DNA of 38,515 nucleotides from Phycisphaerales bacterium. GTDB lineage: Bacteria; Planctomycetota; Phycisphaerae; Phycisphaerales; UBA1924. The DNA lies in contig JAPKGU010000052.1 in the NCBI GenBank assembly GCA_026647565.1, forward strand, positions 1 through 38,515, in the 5' to 3' direction. The first letter of the stretch is position 1; every line of letters begins with the position of its first letter. The translations under genes were made by a program, and so were the position numbers. Positions 30,634 to 38,515 of this stretch are shown piece by piece. The notes beneath the pieces are model-generated. The model was not told where the DNA came from. It did no database searches and worked only from the letters and a program-made list of their open reading frames with translations.

Positions 30634-33606
30634 ATGGATGCGGTTTCGCACGATCCGAAGGGCGGCGCTCGGCGCCACTTTGTGGGGTGGGACGGGCCTC
30701 TGCTGCCTCGAGCTGTGGCCTGGGTGTTCGAGCGCGGCGAGCGGGCCGGCGTGCTGGACCTGGGAGAGTGGGTGCTGGTCGTTTCGGGTGCGAGAGCGGG
30801 GCGGCTGCTGCTTGGGGAGCTGGTGGATGCTGCGGCGTCGCGGGGTGCGACGCTGGTGCCTCCGACGATCGTGACGCCGGGTGAGACGTTCGAGGCGGTG
30901 CTCGGAGCGCCCGGGCGCCGGAGATTGGGCGCGCCGGCGGGGCCGCTGGCGATGCGATTGGCCTGGCAGCGGGCGGTTGCCTCGTCGGCACCGGGCACGA
31001 TCCGCGCGTTGACGCTCGGGCACGACTCGGATGGTGAGGGATCGGTCGCGGCGGTTGATGTGGAGGGCCTCGCGTCGACGCTGGCTCGGGTTCACGCGGA
31101 GGTCGGTGGGCATGGGTTGCGATTGGAGTCGATCGCGCGTCACGCGCGGTCGCTCGGGGGGGATGCGGAGAGCGAGCGATGGCTCGCTGCGGCGGCGGTG
31201 GAGCGGGCGTACGCCGAGGTGCTGGCGTCTTGGGGGCTGCATGACGTCGCGCTGGAGCGGTTGGGCCAGATCGAGATGCTGGAGTCGGCGCGTGCGGCCG
31301 GGGAGCGCGACGGCGGCGTTCGGCGGGTGGGGGTTGGCGAGAGTGAGGTGGCGGGCATCGTGCTGATCGGGTTGCCGGAGCTGCCGGGCGTCGTGAGGCG
31401 TGCGTTGGCGCTCTCGACGCGGCCCGTCGATGCGATCGTCCACGCGCCGCGGGAGCGATCGGACGGGTTTGATTCGTTCGGCTGCGTTCTGGCGGAGTCA
31501 TGGGCTGATGGGGCGTTGCCGGTGCCGGATGAGCAGCTGGTGTTTGCCTCGACGCGAACGGACGCGATCGATCGGGCGCTGGCGGAGTTGGCGTGCGTGC
31601 GACCGGCACCGGAGGCACGCGAGGTTGTGGTGGGGATCGCGGACGAGTCGCTGGCGGAGCCGTTTCGTGAGCGGGCGTCGTTGTTCACGGATGTGGCGAT
31701 CAGGCACGCGGGGGGCATGGATCCGTCCCGCACGCCGCCGATTCGTCTGCTGGGGCGGGTGCGCGACCTGCTGATGCGACGTGACTTTGAGAGTCTGATG
31801 TTGCTGGTGCGTCATCCGGATGTGGAGCGTTTCCTCGTTTCTGAGAGTGAGCGAGGGGATGACGCGTGGTGGCTTGCGCCGCTGGATGAGTACGGCGCGA
31901 CGCAGGTTCCGGCTCGTCTGTCGAGTCTGCCTCGCGCGGTGGAAGCCGAGCACGGGTCGGCGCTGGCATTCGTGCTGTCGGGCGTTGGTGGGCTGCTTGG
32001 AGCGTTGGCGGGGCGTGGGCTTGATTCGGAGCTGGAAGATGCGCCGCTCGCCGACTGGGCGGGCGCGATCCTCGGGGTGCTGGAGCGTGTGTACGGGGAC
32101 GGGCCGCTTCGATCCGTGCGTGCGAGGGAGCACTTCATCGCCGAGGCGTGCAAGGCGGTCGTGGCGAGCGTGGAGGAGCTGCTGTCGCTTGGCGGCGATT
32201 GTGTGGCGGAGGGGCCAGCGGGCGGGGGCGCTGATCGTTCGGTCGTCCGGCTTCTCGATGCGATCGTGTCGGATGTGTGTGCGCGAGCGATTCCGGAGCC
32301 GCCCAGCGCGAGCGCGATCGAGATGGTGGGCTGGCTGGAACTGGCGGCCGATCCGGCCCGAGTTGCGATTGTGGTGGGGATGAACGAGGGTGCGGTTCCG
32401 AGCACGCGTGAGACGGATCCGATGCTGCCGGGAGCGCTCCGTCGGGAGTCGGGGATCCCCGGGGCGCGGGAGCGGCTCGCGCGTGACTCGTTCCTGATGA
32501 GCACGATCGCGCGTTCGCGTCCGTTCGTGCGTTTCATTGCGCCGCGGCGCGACGACGATGGATCGCCCCTGCTTCCGAGCCGGCTGCTGCTGCGGACGGT
32601 GCCGGAGGGGCTGCTGGCGCGTCTGTCGCGGGCGCTGGGGCACGACGGGGACGGGCCGGCGCGAGTGAGGGTGCGACCGCTTCAGGCACCGGCGACCGTG
32701 AGCGCGTTCCGGACGGCCGTGGTGGCGCCGGCCTCGACGCCGCGCCGCATCCGGGTCACGGCGTTCAAGGACTATCTCGCGTCGCCGTATCTGTTTTATC
32801 TTCGTCATGTGCTGAATCTGGTGGAGCGCGACGCGCCGGGGATGGAGATGGATCGACTGGTGTTCGGCTCGCTGGTGCACGAGTCGCTGGAGTCGTTTGC
32901 GCGATCGGATGAGCGGGGGAGCGCGGACGCGGGCGTGGTCCGGGACCGCGTGCTGGACGCGCTCCATCAGTCGGCCCGTGACCGGTTCGGAGCTTCGCCG
33001 CGGGCGTTGATCGCGGTGCAGGTTGAGCACGCGGCGGAGCGGCTCTCTGCGTGGGCTGTGGCGCAGGCGGATCGCGCGCGGGCCGGCTGGTTGATTGTCG
33101 CAGCGGAATGGCTTGCGCCGCGCGATCCGGCGCCGCGGATCGTGACGGGTGCGGGAGAGATGGCGATCTCGGGGAAGATCGACCGTGTCGATGCGCACGA
33201 GGAGCACGGTTGGGCCGTCATTGACTACAAGACGAGTGATCGCGGGGATCCGCCGGAGAGGGCGCACAAGCGGGGCGGGAGATGGATTGACCTGCAGTTG
33301 CCGCTGTACCGCACGCTGGCGGCGCCGCTGGCTTCGCGGCTGGGTCTGAGCGGCGAGCCGGCGCTGGGCTATTTCAATCTGCCGCGGGAGTCGTCGGCGA
33401 CGGGTGTGCGGATCGCGAGCTGGAGCCGGGAGGAGTTGGAGGAAGCGGACGGGCTTGCGAGAGATGTTGCGAGCGCGGTGCTGCGTGGGCGGTTTGAGGA
33501 GGTGGGGCGGCCGGATGCCGGGGGGACGATGGGGCTCTTGTGTGGCACGGGGATCCTGGAGATTCGTGGAGAGGACGGCGAGGTCGGTGGGGGGGATGAG
33601 GCATGA
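30634..33606 (+). CDS. addB: AddB-like PD-(D/E)XK nuclease subunit of a helicase-nuclease
   Basis: The 990-residue protein has an inactive UvrD-like fold in the first ~650 residues (VVGMNEGAVPSTRE is the AddB/RecC-type segment) and a C-terminal nuclease domain: GKIDRVD followed by AVIDYKTS (about 847-865), giving the PD-(D/E)XK acids and lysine. The N-terminal loop reads VVSGARAGRLLL, so no Walker A motif remains. The four cysteines that hold an iron-sulfur cluster in Bacillus AddB are not present; only one Cys is in the C-terminal 120 residues. With the next gene it should form an AddAB-type dsDNA end resection complex feeding RecA. The name is by architecture and context. Confidence 0.85.
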   Translation: MDAVSHDPKGGARRHFVGWDGPLLPRAVAWVFERGERAGVLDLGEWVLVVSGARAGRLLLGELVDAAASRGATLVPPTIVTPGETFEAVLGAPGRRRLGAPAGPLAMRLAWQRAVASSAPGTIRALTLGHDSDGEGSVAAVDVEGLASTLARVHAEVGGHGLRLESIARHARSLGGDAESERWLAAAAVERAYAEVLASWGLHDVALERLGQIEMLESARAAGERDGGVRRVGVGESEVAGIVLIGLPELPGVVRRALALSTRPVDAIVHAPRERSDGFDSFGCVLAESWADGALPVPDEQLVFASTRTDAIDRALAELACVRPAPEAREVVVGIADESLAEPFRERASLFTDVAIRHAGGMDPSRTPPIRLLGRVRDLLMRRDFESLMLLVRHPDVERFLVSESERGDDAWWLAPLDEYGATQVPARLSSLPRAVEAEHGSALAFVLSGVGGLLGALAGRGLDSELEDAPLADWAGAILGVLERVYGDGPLRSVRAREHFIAEACKAVVASVEELLSLGGDCVAEGPAGGGADRSVVRLLDAIVSDVCARAIPEPPSASAIEMVGWLELAADPARVAIVVGMNEGAVPSTRETDPMLPGALRRESGIPGARERLARDSFLMSTIARSRPFVRFIAPRRDDDGSPLLPSRLLLRTVPEGLLARLSRALGHDGDGPARVRVRPLQAPATVSAFRTAVVAPASTPRRIRVTAFKDYLASPYLFYLRHVLNLVERDAPGMEMDRLVFGSLVHESLESFARSDERGSADAGVVRDRVLDALHQSARDRFGASPRALIAVQVEHAAERLSAWAVAQADRARAGWLIVAAEWLAPRDPAPRIVTGAGEMAISGKIDRVDAHEEHGWAVIDYKTSDRGDPPERAHKRGGRWIDLQLPLYRTLAAPLASRLGLSGEPALGYFNLPRESSATGVRIASWSREELEEADGLARDVASAVLRGRFEEVGRPDAGGTMGLLCGTGILEIRGEDGEVGGGDEA

Positions 33607-36600
33607 GCCGCGTGCTGACGGTCGGCGGATCGGGGATTGACCATCGCGTCGTGATGGCTTCGGCGGGCACGGGCAAGACGCACCGGCTGACGAATCGCCT
33701 GATCACGCTGCTGACGCGTGGCGTTCCGGCGTCGGAGATCGTTGCGACGACGTTCACCCGGAAGGCGGCGGGGGAGATCCTCGAGCGTGTCGTCGAGCGG
33801 CTGGTTCGCGCGACGGAAGATGATGGCGTGCGAGCGTCGCTGGCGGAGGCGGGCGCCTCGGGGCCGACACGCGTGCAGTGTCTCGAGGCGATGCGCGGGC
33901 TGGCGAGGCATCTGGATCGCGTGGGTGTTCTGACCATCGATTCGTTCTTCCAGCGCATGGCGGGGGCGATGTCGATGGAGACCGGTGGTGCGCTGCGCCG
34001 GATCGCGGAGGAGGCGGAGGACGAGGCGATTCGCGACGAGGCGCTCGCGCGGGCCGTCGAGGAGGCGGATCGTTCCGAGGTCTCGGCGCTGGTGCGGGTG
34101 TTGTTTGACGGTCAGCCGGCGGCGGGTGTGGCGAACCGGCTTCGGAGCGCGATCGAGGGAGGGTTGCTGCTGCTCTACGAGACGCGAGCGCAGCCGGAGG
34201 TGTGGAGCGCGCGGACGCTCGACGACACCGGGGACGGGGACGAGTCCGCGCAGATCGGGGCGATGCGAGCGAGGGTCGGAGGGTTGCGATCGGCGGCCGC
34301 GCCTGTGACAGCGAAGGGGGCGGCCGATGCGAGGTGGGGACGGATGGTCGAAGGCGTGATCGGCGCGGCCGATGCGGGCGACATTGAGAGGGTGCTGGAA
34401 CGACTGGGGGGTGTGGAGGCGAAGGGATCGTTCCATGGCAAGCCGGTGCCGGAGCGGACGCTGGCGCTGATCGGGGAGATCTGCGTGATCTGCCGCGCGC
34501 GACTCCGGGCGCGGCTGCACGAGCGCACGGTCGCGACACGGGCGCTGCTGGAGCGATTCGAGCGGGTGTACGAGTCGTTGAAGGCGGAGCGAGGTGTGTG
34601 GCGGTTCGAGGACGTGCCGCGTGCGCTGCTCTCGCAGATCGGCGGGGCGTCGCTGGACCGTCTGTACTACCACCTCGACGGTCGGGTGCGTCATCTGCTG
34701 CTCGACGAGTTTCAGGACACGTCGATGACGGCGTTCCGGCTGCTGGCGCCGCTGATCGACGAGATCGTGAGCGCGGAGGCGCCGGAGCGTTCGCTGTTCT
34801 GCGTGGGTGACACGAAGCAGAGTCTGTATGTGTGGAATGGCGCGGAGCCGGAGCTGCTGGGTGCGATCGCGGAGCGCTGGCCGCAGGTGCGTTCGGAGTC
34901 GATGGGGGTTTCGCGGCGTTCCTCGGGCGCGATCATGCACGCGGTGAACCAGGTCCTTGGGACGATGACGGGGGAGCGTCTTGCCGGGCGCGAGGGCGTT
35001 GCGTCGCAGTGGTCGTCGCGGTTCCCGCGTCACGATGCGCACGACGCCGGGCTGCCGGGCGAGGTTCGAGTCGTGGTCTCCACGCGAGAGGACGGGAAGG
35101 GGACCGGAGCGGCGGCGGACGCGGCGTCGCTGGCGGAAGCGGACGTTCGTGCGACGGTCGATCGTGTGCGTTCGCTGAGAGAGCGAGCCCCCGAGTGCAC
35201 GATCGGGGTGCTTGCGCGAACGAATACGCGTGTTGCGCGCGTGATCCATGCGCTGCGGGCTGCGGGGGTCGAGGCGAGCGAGGAGGGAGCGGGATCGCTG
35301 CTGGACTCGGCGCCGGTGGCGGTGCTCCGCTCGGTCTTCCATCTTGCGGATCATCCATCGGATTCCGCGTCGGCGTTTCACGTCGCGACGTCGCCGATCG
35401 GAGCGGGGCTGGGGCTGGAGAGCGAGGGGAGCGCGACGCCGTCGCTGAGCCGCGTGCTGCGGCTTTCGGCGCGGATCCGGGGGAGCATCGAGGCGCACGG
35501 TCTTTCGGGGGCGGTGCTGTGGATCAGGTCGCTTGCGATGGGGTCGATGGATGACCGGGACCGTGACCGCTTCGATGCCGCCGTGGAGGTCGCTCGGGCG
35601 GTGGAGGCGCGTGGCGGGAGCTGCGCCTCGGACCTGGTTCGCGCGATTGATGCGGCGCGGGTGAGGTCGGTCTCTGATTCTGTCGTGCGTGTGATGACGA
35701 TCCACGCGTCGAAGGGCCTGGAGTTCGACGCCGTGATCCTGGCCGAGTGCGGCTGGGGCATGCGGGGGCGGGCGCGCGATATCCTGGCGGAGCGTTCTCA
35801 TCCGCTGGGGCCGGTGGAGCGTGTCGTGTGCAGGCCGCCGGCGGTGCTGGCGGCGACGGATGCCGAGATGGGCCGCGTGGTGGATCAGGCGCGTGACCGC
35901 GGCCTGATGGAGTCTCTGTGCCTGCTGTACGTCGCGATGACGCGGGCACGCCATGTCTTTGAGGCGATCGTTTCCGGGCAGTCGATCAGGCAGGCGAAGG
36001 AGAGCTCGACCGGGATCTATCCGGGCCGGCTGATCGTCGAGGCGCTGAGGCCGGACATCATGGAGGCGGAGGGGACCGGCGTGTTCGACGTGGAGTGTGT
36101 CGGGGTGGCGAGCGACTGGCCGGCCGCGGTGGCGGCGCGTGCGGCGAGGGCGAAGGGGGAGCCGTCGCGAGCCGAGGTGCGCGAGCTTGCGCTGTCGGCG
36201 GGGGGGGCGACGCGGGTGGAGTCCGCTGGACGGCTGGCGCGGGTCAGCCCTTCCTCGCTCGAGGGCGGCGACGCTCGAACGCTGCGGGAGATTCTGCGTC
36301 CTTCCTCCTCGTCCGGGCGTCGGCGCGGCTCGGTGCTGCACGATCTGTTCGAGACGGTGGAGTGGATCGAGAGCGGCGTGCCGCCGAGGGATGAGCTTGT
36401 GCGGATCGCGCTGGATCGGGGTCATGATGAGGGGATGGTGCGTGATGCGATCGACGCATTCACGAGCGCGATCGCGAAGCCGGAGATCGGGGGCTGCCTC
36501 TCGCGTTCCTCGGTGCGGCTTGTGGCGGGTGAGACGCTCGAGCTGTGGCGCGAGAAGCCGTTCGCGGTGCGGCTGGCGGGACCGGGGGGCGAGCCGGTTC

Positions 36601-36854
36601 TCATGTCGGGTCGATTCGATCGGGTGGTCGTTGTGCGCGGGAGGGGCGGGCGAGCGACGCGAGCGATCCTCATCGACTTCAAGACTGATGCGGTGGAAGG
36701 CGGGAGGGAGCTTGATGAGCGGGTGGAGCACTATCGGCCGCAGGTCGGGGCGTACTGCGCGGCGATCGGCGTGATGCTGCGGCTCGAGGCCGGCGCGATC
36801 TCGGCGCGTCTGCTGTTCACCGAGGCGGGTCGAGCCGTTGAGTTGAAGGGCTGA
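33603..36854 (+). CDS. addA: AddA-like UvrD helicase-nuclease
   Basis: SF1 helicase of 1083 residues with Walker A ASAGTGKT (19-26), motif Ia TTFTRKAAGEI, motif II LLDEFQDTS (about 366-374), GDTKQSLYVWNGAEPELL (motif III region), IHASKGLEFD (motif V, about 700) and LYVAMTRAR (motif VI). The C-terminus carries a second nuclease domain, GRFDRVVV then ILIDFKTD (about 1001-1026). It unwinds and cuts double-strand ends with AddB. The ATG overlaps the addB stop (ATGA) with gatgagg upstream, so the two proteins are made together. Confidence 0.93.
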   Translation: MSRVLTVGGSGIDHRVVMASAGTGKTHRLTNRLITLLTRGVPASEIVATTFTRKAAGEILERVVERLVRATEDDGVRASLAEAGASGPTRVQCLEAMRGLARHLDRVGVLTIDSFFQRMAGAMSMETGGALRRIAEEAEDEAIRDEALARAVEEADRSEVSALVRVLFDGQPAAGVANRLRSAIEGGLLLLYETRAQPEVWSARTLDDTGDGDESAQIGAMRARVGGLRSAAAPVTAKGAADARWGRMVEGVIGAADAGDIERVLERLGGVEAKGSFHGKPVPERTLALIGEICVICRARLRARLHERTVATRALLERFERVYESLKAERGVWRFEDVPRALLSQIGGASLDRLYYHLDGRVRHLLLDEFQDTSMTAFRLLAPLIDEIVSAEAPERSLFCVGDTKQSLYVWNGAEPELLGAIAERWPQVRSESMGVSRRSSGAIMHAVNQVLGTMTGERLAGREGVASQWSSRFPRHDAHDAGLPGEVRVVVSTREDGKGTGAAADAASLAEADVRATVDRVRSLRERAPECTIGVLARTNTRVARVIHALRAAGVEASEEGAGSLLDSAPVAVLRSVFHLADHPSDSASAFHVATSPIGAGLGLESEGSATPSLSRVLRLSARIRGSIEAHGLSGAVLWIRSLAMGSMDDRDRDRFDAAVEVARAVEARGGSCASDLVRAIDAARVRSVSDSVVRVMTIHASKGLEFDAVILAECGWGMRGRARDILAERSHPLGPVERVVCRPPAVLAATDAEMGRVVDQARDRGLMESLCLLYVAMTRARHVFEAIVSGQSIRQAKESSTGIYPGRLIVEALRPDIMEAEGTGVFDVECVGVASDWPAAVAARAARAKGEPSRAEVRELALSAGGATRVESAGRLARVSPSSLEGGDARTLREILRPSSSSGRRRGSVLHDLFETVEWIESGVPPRDELVRIALDRGHDEGMVRDAIDAFTSAIAKPEIGGCLSRSSVRLVAGETLELWREKPFAVRLAGPGGEPVLMSGRFDRVVVVRGRGGRATRAILIDFKTDAVEGGRELDERVEHYRPQVGAYCAAIGVMLRLEAGAISARLLFTEAGRAVELKG

Positions 36855-36885
36855 GTCGGTCTCGTTGCGTCGTGCGGATCGGGGA

Positions 36886-37869
36886 TCAACCGGCGCGAAG
36901 GGCCGTCCACGCGGAGACGCCGAGGAACGCGGCGTACGAGGCGAGCAGCAGCACGCCCTCGGCGCGCGAGACGTGTCGTCCGTATGAGCGGCTGATGGGG
37001 ACGAGAGCGATGGCGAGCGTGCCCATGTAGGCCAGAGGGAGGGTCATGGACTGCTGCACCTCCGGGAGCGAGACGAGTCCGACGATGCCGAAGATGGCGC
37101 CCGCGTTGAAGAGGCACGAGCCGATGGCGTTGCCCATCGCAAGATCTGATTGGCCGCGCCGGATCGCGAGGATGCTGGTCACGAGTTCGGGGGTTGTGGT
37201 GCCGATGGAGACGACCGTGACGCCGACGACGGCTGGGGGGATGCCGACGGCGACGGCAAGCCCCGAGGCGCCGTCGGAGGCGAGCGAGCCGCCGAACGTG
37301 AGGAGTGCGAGACCGATCAGGAAGAACGCTGCGATGGCGGGCCATCCGAGGAGCCCCGTCACGCGGGCGGGGTCGCCGGCGGCGGCGTGGGTGGGTGGGA
37401 TTGGATCGGCGCTGCGTCGAAGGGCCGCCATGATCGTCCAGGTGCTGTAGGACGCAAAGACGGCGAGCATGAGCGCGGCCTCCCAGCGTTCGAAGCCGGC
37501 GGTGAGTCCGAGGAAGGCCATGAAGCCGAGGATCGCCATGTTGAGCCAGATCTCGATCCGGATCAGGCGTTCTTCGACGACGAGCGGCTTGATCATCGCG
37601 CCGACGCCGAGGACGAGCGCCATGTTGCAGATGTTCGCGCCCACGACGTTGCCGAGCGCCAGGTCACTCCGATGCTTGAGGGCGGAGACGATGTTGAGGG
37701 ACAGCTCTGGTGCGCTGGTTCCCCACGCGACGAGTGTGAGGCCGACGACGAGGGGCGAGACGCCGAGACGTTTGGCCGTGTCCACGGACGCCGAGACCAG
37801 GAGCCGGCCACCGATGAGCAGGAGGACGAGGCCTGTCCCGAAGAGCCCGAGGTGCGAGAGGGTGTCCAT
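36886..37869 (-). CDS. Calcium/sodium (CaCA) antiporter family, YrbG-like
   Basis: The 327-residue protein has about ten membrane helices and the two inverted alpha repeats of CaCA exchangers: GTSAPELSLNIVSALK with GNVVGANICN (about 50-82), and GTTTPELVTSI with GNAIGSCLFN (about 217-250). The acidic residue in each PEL motif binds the transported cation. It exports Ca2+ or another divalent cation in exchange for Na+ or H+. No Shine-Dalgarno; TAGATT lies 9 nt upstream of the ATG. Confidence 0.92.
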   Translation of the reverse strand: MDTLSHLGLFGTGLVLLLIGGRLLVSASVDTAKRLGVSPLVVGLTLVAWGTSAPELSLNIVSALKHRSDLALGNVVGANICNMALVLGVGAMIKPLVVEERLIRIEIWLNMAILGFMAFLGLTAGFERWEAALMLAVFASYSTWTIMAALRRSADPIPPTHAAAGDPARVTGLLGWPAIAAFFLIGLALLTFGGSLASDGASGLAVAVGIPPAVVGVTVVSIGTTTPELVTSILAIRRGQSDLAMGNAIGSCLFNAGAIFGIVGLVSLPEVQQSMTLPLAYMGTLAIALVPISRSYGRHVSRAEGVLLLASYAAFLGVSAWTALRAG

Positions 37870-37878
37870 GGTCGGGGG

Positions 37879-37884
37879 AATCTA
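37879..37884 (-). promoter_or_regulatory. TAGATT -10-like hexamer, putative leaderless promoter of the CaCA gene
   Basis: TAGATT on the minus strand ends 9 nt before the ATG; the intervening nine bases are C-rich and contain no ribosome binding site. Confidence 0.5.
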
Positions 37885-37939
37885 TGCCGGCGGCCGGCGG
37901 ACCGGCCATCCTCTTGGCATAATCTTCGAACCAGCGCGG

Positions 37940-37945
37940 CATAAT
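37940..37945 (+). promoter_or_regulatory. CATAAT -10-like hexamer before the zinc-ribbon protein
   Basis: CATAAT lies 17 nt upstream of the ATG at 37963; a second copy of ggcataat lies about 24 nt earlier (37917). No convincing -35 at 16-18 nt spacing was found for either. Confidence 0.35.
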
Positions 37946-37962
37946 GCTCGTCTGAGTATCCG

Positions 37963-38499
37963 ATGATTCGGAACGCGAGGAGATCGGATCGGGCGGTGCT
38001 ATCGATGACCGAGCCACAGCGTCAGAAGTCTGCGCCGGATCGCGACATGAGCGCCGACGTGGTTGCGTTCCTGGTCGGACGGTCCGTGCCGTGTCCGCGC
38101 TGCGGGTATGACCTTCGGAACGCGCCCGTGGCGGTGTGCCCGGAGTGCGCGGAGCCGCTGGTTCTGAAGATCGGGACGCCTCGCGCGAGGTTCGGCTGGC
38201 TCGTCCTTGCCATGGCTCCGGGGTGCTTTTCCGGCGTCGCGGCGTGTTTCGTGCTGATCCCGATCGTGGGCGGGATCATCAACGGCGCGGATTTCACGCG
38301 GGACGTGCCTTGGCCGATTGTGATCGCTGATGCGTTCGGGTTCATGAGCGCCGGCGCCGTCGTTCTGATGTATCGCCACCGCCATCGCCTCATGCACTGG
38401 TCCGCGCGCCGGCAGGCCTTCTTTGCCGCCGGCGTGTGGCTGGTTCATGTGCTGATGTTCGTGGCGATGCTCGTCTCGATGCTGGTCTGGTTCGGGTAG
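37963..38499 (+). CDS. Small zinc-ribbon membrane protein
   Basis: The 178-residue protein has a C-x2-C zinc ribbon (VPCPRCGYDLRN ... VCPECAEPL, about residues 43-63) followed by three hydrophobic helices (about 78-102, 115-135, 150-175). This ribbon-plus-membrane layout with the CPRCGYDLRN opening is common in planctomycete proteins of unknown function. The start is uncertain: ATG 37963, 38005 or 38047, none with a clear ribosome binding site. It is divergent from the exchanger gene and ends close to the end of the window. Confidence 0.7.
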   Translation: MIRNARRSDRAVLSMTEPQRQKSAPDRDMSADVVAFLVGRSVPCPRCGYDLRNAPVAVCPECAEPLVLKIGTPRARFGWLVLAMAPGCFSGVAACFVLIPIVGGIINGADFTRDVPWPIVIADAFGFMSAGAVVLMYRHRHRLMHWSARRQAFFAAGVWLVHVLMFVAMLVSMLVWFG

Positions 38500-38515
38500 A
38501 GCGATCACATGCGTT

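Noticed and set aside
29476-31443. Long version (655 residues) of the WYL regulator frame
   Set aside because: The first ~324 residues overlap addB on the other strand and are Arg/Pro-rich; the winged helix begins at the ATG at 30471.
33369-36731. 1120-residue open frame antisense to addA
   Set aside because: Arg/His/Pro-rich composition typical of GC-bias shadows; the plus strand has all helicase and nuclease motifs.
1-38515. CRISPR arrays, transposases, integrases, rRNA
   Set aside because: None seen; the repeats found are few, in-frame or dispersed, and no mobile-element enzyme is present.

Overview
The window is very GC-rich, densely coded DNA that I read as a chromosomal segment of a planctomycete, most likely of the Phycisphaerae type. 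The reasons are the strong GC bias (long spurious open frames lie antisense to most real genes), frequent GTG starts, many planctomycete-style proteins of unknown function with Pro/Ala/Glu-rich linkers, and a ParA ATPase fused to a glycogen-binding-like domain. No phage, insertion sequence, CRISPR array, rRNA or tRNA was recognised. The taxonomic call is inference from style, not from a marker gene.

Layout. 1-1.2 kb: a low-complexity hypothetical gene whose 3' end consists of a dispersed repeat, with a second copy of that repeat at the window edge. 1.3-6 kb: MarC-family membrane protein, divergent iron-sulfur L-serine dehydratase, a DUF2934 protein, then a minus-strand TerC-UPF0316 pair preceded by a recognisable yybP-ykoY (manganese) riboswitch with its own promoter. 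6-10 kb: dnaG-rpoD (primase, primary sigma factor) without rpsU. 10-14.5 kb: acylphosphatase, HAD phosphatase, two small unknowns and clpX, closed by a strong terminator. 14.5-20 kb (minus strand): rsfS with a histone-H1-like N-terminal tail, aroB, a ParA-CBM48 fusion and a ParA-like protein lacking a P-loop. 20-25.9 kb: three glycosyltransferases around truD, a bifunctional-nuclease-domain protein and an NAD(P)H-hydrate epimerase. 26-29.4 kb: a TlpA-like thioredoxin, a TonB-like envelope protein and an exported hypothetical. 29.5-36.9 kb: a WYL-domain regulator divergent from an AddB-AddA-like helicase-nuclease operon, with a perfect 22-bp palindrome between them. 37-38.5 kb: a CaCA cation exchanger and a zinc-ribbon membrane protein.

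Several themes stand out. A TAnnnT hexamer sits 8-9 nt upstream of the start codon of five genes, at least four of which have no Shine-Dalgarno sequence, suggesting leaderless transcription. The Mn riboswitch-TerC arrangement predicts manganese-responsive export. The palindrome links a WYL regulator to recombinational repair genes. The ParA-CBM48 fusion and its P-loop-less neighbour form a plausible, poorly described two-gene system. All functional statements come from motif reading; no database search was run.
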